Translations under genes and position numbers: made by a program | Source: Prevotella sp. UBA2456 | GTDB taxonomy: Bacteria; Bacteroidota; Bacteroidia; Bacteroidales; Bacteroidaceae | DNA: 16,180 bases | Assembly: GCA_002342415.1 (NCBI GenBank) | Contig: DDPY01000039.1 | Coordinates: 1 to 16,180 of the forward strand | Direction: 5' to 3' | Shown here: positions 1 to 7,368 of the stretch, one piece after another | How the letters are laid out: every line of letters starts with the position of its first letter | How positions within the stretch are numbered: position 1 is the first letter of the stretch | The notes under the pieces: generated by a model | Seen by the model: only the letters and a program-made list of their open reading frames with translations | Databases searched by the model: none | What the model was told of the DNA's origin: nothing

Positions 1-1
1 G

Positions 2-74
2 TCGGGATTACTGGACTCGAACCAGCGACCTCGCGCCCCCCAGACGTGTGCGCTACCAACTGCGCTAAATCCCG
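2..74 (-). tRNA. tRNA-Pro (anticodon GGG)
   Basis: Read on the minus strand this folds as a 73-nt cloverleaf. The acceptor CGGGATT pairs with AATCCCG, followed by discriminator A; T8 and A9 are present. The D arm is GCGC/GCGC around AGTTGGTA. The T arm GCTGG/CCAGT encloses TTCGAGT. The anticodon loop CTGGGGG places GGG at 34-36 with G37, as usual for proline. C1-G72 and A73 also fit tRNA-Pro. CCA is not clearly encoded, since only one base remains before the window edge. In the anticodon stem the second pair appears to be an A-C mismatch (28-42); the other pairs hold, one of them G-U. Confidence 0.93.
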
Positions 75-106
75 AACAAATATATGCATTTCTCGAAATG
101 CGAGTG

Positions 107-138
107 CAAAGGTACAACGTTTTTTTGAATCCTGCAAA
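107..138 (-). promoter_or_regulatory. Promoter of tRNA-Pro
   Basis: On the minus strand a perfect Bacteroidetes -7 box TACCTTTG (114-107) is preceded by TTTG (138-135) with a 20-bp spacer. This is the consensus layout for the primary sigma factor of this phylum. It lies about 33 bp before the tRNA 5' end, which allows a short precursor leader. Confidence 0.75.
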
Positions 139-186
139 TTTTTAACCCAATTTTTGCAGAAAAAAGATATAATTATTGTTATTTCC

Positions 187-217
187 TTGCATAGTTGACA
201 AATAATTAGTACTTTCG
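187..217 (+). promoter_or_regulatory. Promoter of the aroA-porW-porX-tsaE run
   Basis: TTG at 187-189, a 20-bp spacer, then TACTTTCG at 210-217, one mismatch from TAnnTTTG. The predicted start is near 222, giving a leader of about 48 nt before the aroA ATG. A TTGACA at 195-200 is also present, but it has no -7 or -10 box at a matching distance. No comparable promoter was seen before porW, porX or tsaE, so the four genes may share this one. Confidence 0.55.
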
Positions 218-269
218 CACGTTAATAGAATAAGTTTGTATAAAAATAGGTACAGAAACAAAAATAAAT

Positions 270-1520
270 ATGCAATATAAGATTACTGCCCCGACGGTTC
301 TGAAGCACACGGCTCATCTGCCTGCCTCGAAGAGTATCTCGAACCGTGCACTGATTATTCACGCCCTGTCGGGAAGCACGATAGTGCCCGACAACCTGTC
401 GGACTGCGACGACACAGAAGTCATCGTGAACGCCCTGAACGACAATCCCTATGAAATCAACATCAAGGCAGCCGGCACGGCCATGCGTTTCATGACAGCC
501 CTGCTGGCCGTGCGCGAGGGCGAGGAACACGTGCTGACGGGCACGGAGCGGATGCGCCACCGCCCTATCGGCACGCTGGTGGAGGCCCTGCGCTCGCTGG
601 GTGCCGAGATAGACTATGTCGGTGAAGAGGGATTCCCCCCGCTGCGCATTCGTGGCCGGGCACTGGATGGCGGACTGCTGGATACGGCAGGCAACATCAG
701 CTCGCAGTATATCTCGGCATTGCTGATGATTGGTCCGATGTTGGGCAAGGGTCTGACACTCCATCTCACCGGCGACATCATCTCCCGTCCTTATATCGAC
801 CTGACACTGTGGACGATGCGCGAGTTTGGCGCGGATGCCGACTGGAGCGACTACGACACGATAAGGGTAGAGCCCAAGGGTTATCAGGGGCGCGAATACT
901 ACATTGAGAACGACTGGAGCGCGGCTTCCTACTGGTATGAAATGCTGGCACTGTCGAAAGGTGAGGATGACGAGGTGGTGCTGACAGGACTGATGGACGG
1001 TTCGAAGCAGGGTGACTCGCAGGTGCGCTACCTGTTCAGCCTGCTGGGTGTGAAGACGACGTTTGCCGACACGCAGTCCGGCGTACCCACCACCATCACG
1101 CTGAAGCACTCGGGCCGATGCGTGCCAAGGCTGGAATACGACTTCGTGAACTGTCCCGACCTGGCTCAGACCTTCGCGGTATGCTGTGCGCTGTTAGGAG
1201 TAAAATTCCACTTCCGCGGCTTGTCGACACTGAAGATTAAGGAGACCGACCGCATAGAGGCGCTGAAGAAGGAGATGAACAAGCTGGGCTACGTGCTGCG
1301 CGACCTTAACAACTCGGAACTGATATGGGACGGTGAGCGATGCAATGCCCACATCGAGGAAGGCATCGACACGTATGAGGACCATCGCATGGCACTGGCT
1401 TTTGCCCCTGCCTCCCTCCGCGTGGAGAGCCTGCGCATCAACCATCCTGAGGTGGTCACCAAGTCGTATCCCCAATATTGGGAAGACCTGTCTCGATGCG
1501 GCTTCCACATTGAGAAATGA
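270..1520 (+). CDS. aroA: 3-phosphoshikimate 1-carboxyvinyltransferase (EPSP synthase)
   Basis: Sixth step of the shikimate pathway: joins phosphoenolpyruvate to shikimate-3-phosphate in the cytoplasm. The 416 residues are near the usual length. Visible motifs are the N-terminal LPASKSISNRAL (17-28, with Lys21, Ser22 and Arg26), AAGTAMRF (67-74), HRPIGTLVEAL, the SSQY substrate loop, CPDLAQ with the catalytic Asp, KETDRIE, EDHRMAL and, near the C-terminus, VTKSYPQYW with the PEP-contacting Lys. The residue matching E. coli Pro101 is Phe74. The ATG at 270 is chosen because the protein begins just before the first beta strand, as in relatives, and follows an A-rich leader. First gene of a plus-strand run; 63 bp separate it from porW. 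Identification is secure; its herbicide response is not predictable from sequence alone. Confidence 0.97.
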   Translation: MQYKITAPTVLKHTAHLPASKSISNRALIIHALSGSTIVPDNLSDCDDTEVIVNALNDNPYEINIKAAGTAMRFMTALLAVREGEEHVLTGTERMRHRPIGTLVEALRSLGAEIDYVGEEGFPPLRIRGRALDGGLLDTAGNISSQYISALLMIGPMLGKGLTLHLTGDIISRPYIDLTLWTMREFGADADWSDYDTIRVEPKGYQGREYYIENDWSAASYWYEMLALSKGEDDEVVLTGLMDGSKQGDSQVRYLFSLLGVKTTFADTQSGVPTTITLKHSGRCVPRLEYDFVNCPDLAQTFAVCCALLGVKFHFRGLSTLKIKETDRIEALKKEMNKLGYVLRDLNNSELIWDGERCNAHIEEGIDTYEDHRMALAFAPASLRVESLRINHPEVVTKSYPQYWEDLSRCGFHIEK

Positions 1521-1583
1521 AAGAAATTAAGAAATGAAGGAGTGATGACTACTGGCGTAGTGATTGCATATTAGGAAATATAA

Positions 1584-4500
1584 ATGAGTTTTCTGCTGAT
1601 TGTAGTCATAGCACTCGTCGTGCTGGGTGTGGTTGCCGCTATCCTGTCGGGTGGCGACAATGAGCCCGTGGCTCCCAGCGAAGACGACGGCAACTGCACC
1701 TCGTGCAGCAGCAGAGCCGACTGCAAGCTGGCAGAGTTGAAAAAGAGGAAAGAGGAGAGAGAAGAGAGGAAGGAGGAAAGAGGAGAGTGGAGAGAGAAAT
1801 GCCATACGGGCAAGAGCCTTGTCGCGCTGCTGATGGGCGGGCTGTTGCTGACGGCCTCGTGCTCGACAAAGAACAACACAGCCAAAACGCGCTGGTGGCA
1901 TGCCTTCAATGCCCGCTACAACACCTACTTCAACGGTTCGCAGGCCTTCATCGAGGGCAGTCTGGAGAAGGAGCAGGGCAACCGCGACAACTGCACCGAA
2001 CTAATCCCCCTGTACACCGTAGGCAACAAGCAGAGCCGCGATCTGGGCAAAGCCAACTTCGACCGCGCCATCGAGAAGTCGGCCAAGGCCATCAAGCAAC
2101 ACAGCATCAAGGCACGCCCCGTATGGAACAAGAGCCGCCGCAAGACGCAGAAAGACATCGAATGGCTGAACCGCCGCGAGTATAATCCCTTCCTGTGGCG
2201 AGCCTGGCTGCTGATGGGCAAGTCGCAATTCCAGAAAGGCGAGTTTGAAGAGGCAGCAGCCACCTTCTCCTATATGACGCGACTCTACCACACACAACCC
2301 GCCATCTTGGGCATAGCCCGCGCCTGGCTTGCCAAGAGCTACGCCGAGCTGGGGTGGCTCTACGATGCCGAGGACGTGATTAGCAAGCAGCGTCGCGACA
2401 CGATGCACTTCAGGGCCGTAAAAGACTGGGACTACACGATGGCCGACTACTACCTGCACAGCCAGCGCTACGAGGAGGCCCTACCCTATCTGCGCAAGGT
2501 GATCAAGCACGAGAGTCGCCGCAAGCAGCGTGCCCGCGAGTGGTTTCTCTACGGACAACTGCAAGCACTGTTAGGACATAAGCAGCAGGCCTACGACGCC
2601 TTCAAGCATACCGTGAGGCTGAACCCACCCTACGAACTGGAGTTCAACGCCCGCATCGCCCAGACAGAGGTGATGGCCCGTGGAGGCAAGAATGCCCGCC
2701 AGATGGTGAAGCGGCTGAGAAGAATGGCAGCATCGGACAACAACAAGGACTATCTGGACCAGGTGTACTATGCCATCGGCAACATCTGGCTGGCAGAGCG
2801 CGACACCCTGAAAGCCATCGAGGCCTACGAGGAGGGAAACAAGAAATCGACACGCAACGGCATAGAAAAAGGCGTGCTGCTGCTATCGCTCGGCAATCTC
2901 TACTGGACCAAGGAGAAATATGCCGATGCCCAGCGATGCTATGGCGAAGCCATCGGACTGCTGGACAAGGACCGCCCCGACTATGAACAGCTGTCGCAAC
3001 GCTCGAAGATACTCGACGAACTGGTGCCTCACACCAGCAGCGTAGAGCTGCAAGACTCGCTGCAACGGCTGGCACGCATGCCCGAGGAAGAGCGGCTGAA
3101 GGTGATAGGCCACATCATCGACGAACTAAAGAAGAAAGAGAAGGAGGAGCAGCGAGCCCGCGAAGAGGCCGAAGCCGAACAAATACTACAACAGCAGTCG
3201 GCCATCGGCAACCGCCAGCAGACCACCGTGCCAACCCCCACCGTCCCCACGCCAGGCAACGGAGCCTGGTACTTCTACAATCCGCAAGCGGTGAGCCAGG
3301 GCAAGCGCACCTTTGAGCAGCAATGGGGCAAGCGCGAGAATGTGGACGACTGGCAGCGTACAAACCGTACGGTGGTGGCCAGTCTCGATACACCCGAGTC
3401 CACAGAGACTGCCGACAGCCTTGCCGCGACCGTTGACAACAACATGGACAACAGCACGGACAACAGCACCGCCAACGACAGCATCGCCGACACCACTACT
3501 GCAGCCGACAGCACAGCCCTGGACCCTCACAACCGTGAGTACTATCTGGCACAGCTGCCCTTTACCGACGAGCAGATAGCGTCCAGCAATGCCAAGATAC
3601 AGGACGGTCTGTTCCATGCGGGCATCATCTTCAAGGACAAGATGGACAACCTGCGGCTGAGCGAGAAATGGCTGACACGACTGACCAACGACTTCCCCGA
3701 ATACGAGAAGAACGACGAAACGTGGTATCACCTGTTCCTGCTATACTCACGCTTAGGCCGCACGGAAGAAGCCGAGCACTGTCTGGCCATGCTGAAATCC
3801 AACTATGCGGAGAGCCAGTGGACCATCCTGCTCTCAGACCCCCACTATGCTGAGAACCAGCGCTTTGGCATACACATAGAGGACTCTATCTATGCCGCCA
3901 CCTACGATGCCTTCAAGGCCGACCGTCATCAGGAGGTAAGAAACAACACCCAGCTGTCGGAAACCCGATTCCCACTGGGGCAACACCGCCCGAAGTTCTT
4001 GTTTATAGAAGGTCTGAGCCTGCTCAACAACGGTGATGCACAGGGCTGTACGGACCGCATGAAGCAGGTGGTGGAACAATATCCGCAGAGCGAGGTGAGC
4101 GAGATGGCGGGCATGATACTCCGCGGCATACAGCAAGGACGGACGCTCTATGGCGGCAAGTTCGACATGGACGATGTATGGTCTCGGCGGTCGGCAGAGA
4201 TGAGCAGCGGCGACTCCACACAGGTGGACACGCTAACCTTTGAGCGCAACACCAAATACGTATTCCTGCTGGCCTACCAGCCCGACTCCGTGAACCAGAA
4301 CCAGCTGCTATACGAAATGGCAAAGTATAACTTCTCGAACTTTCTGGTGCGCAACTTCGACATCGTGACCGACCAAGACCCCAATGGGCTGTGCCGTATG
4401 CTCATCAGCGGATTCCTGAACTACGACGAAGCACGCCAGTATGCCCGAAAGCTGCACGACAACAAAGCCATGCAGAGCTATCTGGAGCGCTGTAGGAGCA

Positions 4501-4769
4501 TCATTGTCAGCGAGCAGAACCTACGACTGTTGGGCACCGCCTACAGCTACCGCGACTACGAGGTATTCTTCGAGCGGCAGATGGCTCCCGTCAAGATATC
4601 CACCCAACCGCTGCTGGACGAACCGGAGAGCATCACCACCGAGGAGACGCCAGAGAGCGCGACACCCGACGAGCAGGCTCCCGCCAACGCGGACGACGAC
4701 CTGTTCAACAATGAGCCTCAGCAGCAGAACAACGGGTACATAGAGTTTGATGATGACTTCTGGAGATAA
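1584..4769 (+). CDS. porW: PorW/SprE-like T9SS TPR lipoprotein, fused to a small Cys-containing membrane segment
   Basis: The 1061 residues fall into parts. Residues 1-23 are a transmembrane helix. Residues 24-52 are acidic with Cys38, Cys41 and Cys47. Residues 53-72 are a Lys/Glu/Arg linker largely encoded by a heptanucleotide array. Residues 77-93 (KSLV...LTASC) look like a lipoprotein signal ending at lipobox Cys93. From Cys93 on, CSTKNNT, HAFNARYNTYFNG and several TPR-like helical pairs (about 205-460 and 725-780) match my knowledge of PorW/SprE, an outer-membrane lipoprotein needed for type IX secretion and gliding. A low-complexity Ser/Thr/Asp/Asn stretch lies near 610-650, and the tail is acidic and Gln/Asn-rich. 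The neighbour porX supports a T9SS role. The N-terminal part may be a separate ancestral gene: no credible in-frame start exists just before the signal peptide, only Met84. The family call is fairly confident; the start and the fusion are uncertain. Confidence 0.8.
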   Translation: MSFLLIVVIALVVLGVVAAILSGGDNEPVAPSEDDGNCTSCSSRADCKLAELKKRKEEREERKEERGEWREKCHTGKSLVALLMGGLLLTASCSTKNNTAKTRWWHAFNARYNTYFNGSQAFIEGSLEKEQGNRDNCTELIPLYTVGNKQSRDLGKANFDRAIEKSAKAIKQHSIKARPVWNKSRRKTQKDIEWLNRREYNPFLWRAWLLMGKSQFQKGEFEEAAATFSYMTRLYHTQPAILGIARAWLAKSYAELGWLYDAEDVISKQRRDTMHFRAVKDWDYTMADYYLHSQRYEEALPYLRKVIKHESRRKQRAREWFLYGQLQALLGHKQQAYDAFKHTVRLNPPYELEFNARIAQTEVMARGGKNARQMVKRLRRMAASDNNKDYLDQVYYAIGNIWLAERDTLKAIEAYEEGNKKSTRNGIEKGVLLLSLGNLYWTKEKYADAQRCYGEAIGLLDKDRPDYEQLSQRSKILDELVPHTSSVELQDSLQRLARMPEEERLKVIGHIIDELKKKEKEEQRAREEAEAEQILQQQSAIGNRQQTTVPTPTVPTPGNGAWYFYNPQAVSQGKRTFEQQWGKRENVDDWQRTNRTVVASLDTPESTETADSLAATVDNNMDNSTDNSTANDSIADTTTAADSTALDPHNREYYLAQLPFTDEQIASSNAKIQDGLFHAGIIFKDKMDNLRLSEKWLTRLTNDFPEYEKNDETWYHLFLLYSRLGRTEEAEHCLAMLKSNYAESQWTILLSDPHYAENQRFGIHIEDSIYAATYDAFKADRHQEVRNNTQLSETRFPLGQHRPKFLFIEGLSLLNNGDAQGCTDRMKQVVEQYPQSEVSEMAGMILRGIQQGRTLYGGKFDMDDVWSRRSAEMSSGDSTQVDTLTFERNTKYVFLLAYQPDSVNQNQLLYEMAKYNFSNFLVRNFDIVTDQDPNGLCRMLISGFLNYDEARQYARKLHDNKAMQSYLERCRSIIVSEQNLRLLGTAYSYRDYEVFFERQMAPVKISTQPLLDEPESITTEETPESATPDEQAPANADDDLFNNEPQQQNNGYIEFDDDFWR
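1747..1795. repeat. Heptanucleotide array, 7 units of GGARAGA, inside porW
   Basis: Seven consecutive 7-mers: GGAAAGA, GGAGAGA, GAAGAGA, GGAAGGA, GGAAAGA, GGAGAGT, GGAGAGA. It is all purine except one T, lies in the coding sense and encodes about residues 55-71 (Lys/Arg/Glu). Because 7 is not a multiple of 3, gain or loss of one unit would shift the reading frame. Confidence 0.9.
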
Positions 4770-4843
4770 AGAAGTGAAGCGTGAAGAATATACGCCGTCA
4801 GGCGAAACAGTAAATAGGAAATCAGTAAAAATCGAAAATAATC

Positions 4844-6415
4844 ATGACCAACGGACGATTACTCTGGGCCGACGACGAGATGGAACTCCTGCGTGCCCAC
4901 CTCCTGTTCTTAGAGAAAAAAGGCTATGAAGTGGTGACAGTCACCAACGGAACAGATGCCATCGACGAGTGCCAGCGCAGTACCTTCGACCTGGTGCTGC
5001 TCGACGAGATGATGCCTGGACTCTCCGGACTGGAGACCCTGCAGCGTATTAAGGAGATTACGCCACAGACACCCGTGGTGATGGTGACCAAGAGCGAAGA
5101 AGAAGACATCATGAACCAAGCTATCGGACAACAGATAGCCGACTATCTCATCAAACCCGTCAATCCGAACCAGATACTGCTGACGCTGAAGAAGAACATT
5201 CACCGCCGCGAGATAGTGACCGAGACCGTGCAGCAAGGCTACCAGCAGCAGTTCCAGCAGATAGCGATGCAGATTATGGACTGTCGCACATGGGCAGACT
5301 GGACCGACATCTACAAGCGACTGGTCCGCTGGGAGCTGGAGCTCAGTGCCACCGACTCGCAGATGACCGAGATGCTGGACATGCAGAAGCAGGAGGCCAA
5401 CATAGGGTTTGCCAAATATATAAAAAAGCACTATCTGGACTGGATGAAAGGCGACGAACACCCCATGCTGTCAAACGAACTGTTCAAGACCAAGATATTC
5501 CCCCTGCTTCCAACGACAGAAGGACGGGGAAGCGACAAGGGCGAAAAGGTGTTCCTCGTGGTGCTCGACAACTTCCGCTACGACCAATGGAAAATGCTGG
5601 AACGCGAAATCGGCGACCTGTTCGAGATAGAAGAAGACCTGTATTGCAGCATCCTCCCCACCGCCACCCAGTATGCCCGCAACGCCATCTTCTCAGGGCT
5701 GATGCCCACACAGATTGCCCAGATGTTTCCGGAGCTGTGGGTGGACGAAGACGAGGAGGAAGGCAAGAACCTGAACGAGGAGCCACTGATACGCACCCAG
5801 TTGGAACGCTACCGCAGGAAAAACACCTTCTCGTATCACAAAATCAACACCTCGACAGAGGCAGAGCGTTTCATGCAGCAACTGAACCAACTGGAGCGCA
5901 ACGACCTGAACGTGGTAGTGTTCAACTTTATCGATATGCTCTCGCACGCGCGCACGGAATCAAAGATGGTACGCGAGCTGGCCAACAACGAATCGGCCTA
6001 CCGCTCCATCACGCTGTCGTGGTTCCGACACTCTGTCATTGCCGACCTGTTCAGACAGTTGGCACAAAGCGACTATCGCGTCATCATCACTACCGACCAC
6101 GGGTCGATACGCACCAATACACCAGTGAAAATCGTAGGCGACCGCAACACCAACACCAACCTGCGCTACAAGCTGGGCAAGAACCTGAGCTACGACTCGA
6201 AAGACCTCTTCGTCATTCGCGAGCCCCAGAAGGCCCATCTTCCTGCCCCCAACCTGTCGACATCCTATGTCTTTGCCACTGGCGACGACTTCTTTGCCTA
6301 TCCTAACAACTACAACTACTACGTTTCCTACTATCGCAACACCTTCCAGCATGGAGGCATCTCGATGGAGGAGATGATCATACCCATCGTAACCATGAAA
6401 GGGAAGAAGAGATAG
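4844..6415 (+). CDS. porX: PorX, T9SS response regulator with PglZ (alkaline phosphatase superfamily) domain
   Basis: Residues 1-120 are a CheY-like receiver: acidic pair Asp10/Asp11, phospho-acceptor Asp54 in LLDEMMPG, Thr82 and Lys104. A helical linker follows. The C-terminal half (about 235-523) is a PglZ domain of the alkaline phosphatase fold with all expected metal and nucleophile positions: Asp242, Thr275 (TATQYAR), Asp364 and His368 (FIDMLSHA), Asp418-His419 (TTDHG) and His503 (FQHGG). There is no DNA-binding domain. In Porphyromonas PorX works with the kinase PorY and an ECF sigma factor to control type IX secretion, and phosphodiesterase activity on oligonucleotides has been described for the family. 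The gene lies 74 bp after the PorW/SprE-like gene and 78 bp before tsaE, probably in one transcript. No PorY kinase is in the window. The ATG at 4844 starts directly at the first receiver strand. Confidence 0.95.
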   Translation: MTNGRLLWADDEMELLRAHLLFLEKKGYEVVTVTNGTDAIDECQRSTFDLVLLDEMMPGLSGLETLQRIKEITPQTPVVMVTKSEEEDIMNQAIGQQIADYLIKPVNPNQILLTLKKNIHRREIVTETVQQGYQQQFQQIAMQIMDCRTWADWTDIYKRLVRWELELSATDSQMTEMLDMQKQEANIGFAKYIKKHYLDWMKGDEHPMLSNELFKTKIFPLLPTTEGRGSDKGEKVFLVVLDNFRYDQWKMLEREIGDLFEIEEDLYCSILPTATQYARNAIFSGLMPTQIAQMFPELWVDEDEEEGKNLNEEPLIRTQLERYRRKNTFSYHKINTSTEAERFMQQLNQLERNDLNVVVFNFIDMLSHARTESKMVRELANNESAYRSITLSWFRHSVIADLFRQLAQSDYRVIITTDHGSIRTNTPVKIVGDRNTNTNLRYKLGKNLSYDSKDLFVIREPQKAHLPAPNLSTSYVFATGDDFFAYPNNYNYYVSYYRNTFQHGGISMEEMIIPIVTMKGKKR

Positions 6416-6421
6416 AGACAA

Positions 6422-6469
6422 AACATCAAGATATCGAGCCCTCGAAATATCAAAATATCGGAATATCGA
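6422..6469. repeat. Octanucleotide array, 6 units of AATATCGA, before tsaE
   Basis: Consecutive 8-mers AACATCAA, GATATCGA, GCCCTCGA, AATATCAA, AATATCGG, AATATCGA. The array ends 24 nt before the tsaE ATG, separated by an A-rich leader. A shorter related array in the same sense precedes pyrH at the same distance. Confidence 0.8.
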
Positions 6470-6493
6470 AAAAAACAAAAAAGAACAATAGAA

Positions 6494-6907
6494 ATGGACA
6501 TCATCATCACTAATACAGACCACATTCGCGAGGCCGCCCGCGAGTTTATCAGCCAAATGGGCCAGTCACACGTATTCGCTTTCTACGGAAAGATGGGTGT
6601 AGGCAAGACCACCTTTATCAAGGCTGTCTGCGAAGAATTGGGTGTCGACGACATCATCACCTCGCCCACCTTTGCCATCATCAACGAATATACAACTGTT
6701 CCAACGTCGGTCACCATCTACCACTTCGACTTCTACCGCATCAAGAAACTCGAAGAGGTCTACGACATGGGATATGAGGACTATTTCTACAGCGATGCGC
6801 TATGCTTCATTGAATGGCCCGAACTGATAGAGGAAATACTGCCCGACGACACGGTGCGCGTCAGCATTACCGAACAAGAAGACAAAACAAGAAAGGTCTC
6901 CTTCTGA
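6494..6907 (+). CDS. tsaE: tRNA t6A biosynthesis ATPase TsaE
   Basis: ATPase partner of the TsaB-TsaD complex that makes threonylcarbamoyl-adenosine at position 37 of ANN-decoding tRNAs in the cytoplasm. The 137 residues are the usual size. The Walker A motif GKMGVGKTT is at 32-40. Family motifs follow: SPTFAIINEY, HFDFYRIKKLEE, then GYEDYFY and CFIEWPE. The gene is in the same direction as porX after a 78-bp gap that contains an octanucleotide array and an A-rich leader. The stop TGA (6905-6907) lies inside the loop of the terminator hairpin, so the end of the coding region forms the 5' arm of the stem. No odd residues were seen; the call is secure. Confidence 0.97.
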   Translation: MDIIITNTDHIREAAREFISQMGQSHVFAFYGKMGVGKTTFIKAVCEELGVDDIITSPTFAIINEYTTVPTSVTIYHFDFYRIKKLEEVYDMGYEDYFYSDALCFIEWPELIEEILPDDTVRVSITEQEDKTRKVSF

Positions 6908-6937
6908 GAGAGACCTTTCTTGTGTTCAACCTTTTTT
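6887..6937 (+). terminator. Intrinsic terminator between tsaE and trxA, possibly bidirectional
   Basis: A perfect 14-bp stem (6887-6900 with 6910-6923; 5' arm ACAAGAAAGGTCTC) has a 9-nt loop and is followed after a few bases by a run of seven T (6931-6937). On the minus strand the stem is followed by a T-rich but broken tract, so it may also end trxA transcripts. The 5' arm is tsaE coding sequence. Confidence 0.85.
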
Positions 6938-6957
6938 TATTTTTCACCTTTCCTCCT

Positions 6958-7272
6958 TTACAAGAGCGTCTGGAACTTCTCTTCAAGCTTAGCCTTGGAC
7001 TGAGCGCCCACAATCTTGTCGACCACCTGACCGCCCTTGAAGAACAGGATGGTAGGGATGTTGCGGATGCCAAACTCCTGAGCCAAGTCCTCATTGTCCT
7101 CGACATCGCACTTTCCGACAGTAATCTTGCCGTCGTAAGCCTCGGCCAACTCAGCAATAATGGGAGCAACCATACGGCAGGGACCGCACCAGGTAGCCCA
7201 GAAATCAACTACTAATGGCTGAGCGCCATTCTTCAGACTCTCAAAATTCTCGCTTGTGATTGTTACTTCCAT
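6958..7272 (-). CDS. trxA: Thioredoxin
   Basis: A 104-residue single thioredoxin domain, the normal length for a cytoplasmic protein-disulfide reductase used by ribonucleotide reductase and others through thioredoxin reductase. The active site WCGPC has Cys29 and Cys32, Asp23 is the buried acid, and the cis-proline is Pro73 (NIPT). There is no signal peptide, so it is cytoplasmic. An additional Cys55 sits in GKCDVED. It follows dnaE on the same strand after 96 bp, so it could be read from dnaE, but a possible promoter of its own is present. It meets tsaE tail to tail across a hairpin terminator. Confidence 0.97.
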   Translation of the reverse strand: MEVTITSENFESLKNGAQPLVVDFWATWCGPCRMVAPIIAELAEAYDGKITVGKCDVEDNEDLAQEFGIRNIPTILFFKGGQVVDKIVGAQSKAKLEEKFQTLL

Positions 7273-7294
7273 AATCGTTTTATTTACAATTTGA

Positions 7295-7321
7295 CAAATT
7301 ATTTAAATTCTCATTTCTCAA
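7295..7321 (-). promoter_or_regulatory. Possible trxA promoter
   Basis: On the minus strand TTG (7321-7319), a 17-bp spacer and TAATTTG (7301-7295), which is TAnnTTTG lacking one T. Spacer and box both deviate from consensus, so this is tentative. The predicted leader is about 20 nt and A-rich. Confidence 0.35.
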
Positions 7322-7368
7322 TTAAACCTTAGCAAATTCCGTGCCACTTTTTCTTGAGCCCGCTGACG

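Noticed and set aside
195..200. TTGACA as an E. coli-type -35 box before aroA
   Set aside because: No -10 box at 16-18 bp; the Bacteroidetes-type elements at 187-217 have the right spacing.
222..1109. Long open frame of 295 codons on the minus strand opposite aroA
   Set aside because: It lies over a clear aroA on the other strand, shows no recognisable domain and is a shadow of GC-rich third positions.
1471..1482. 12-bp perfect palindrome CCCAATATTGGG in aroA
   Set aside because: It is inside conserved coding sequence (SYPQYWED), with no second copy seen and no T-tract; likely chance.
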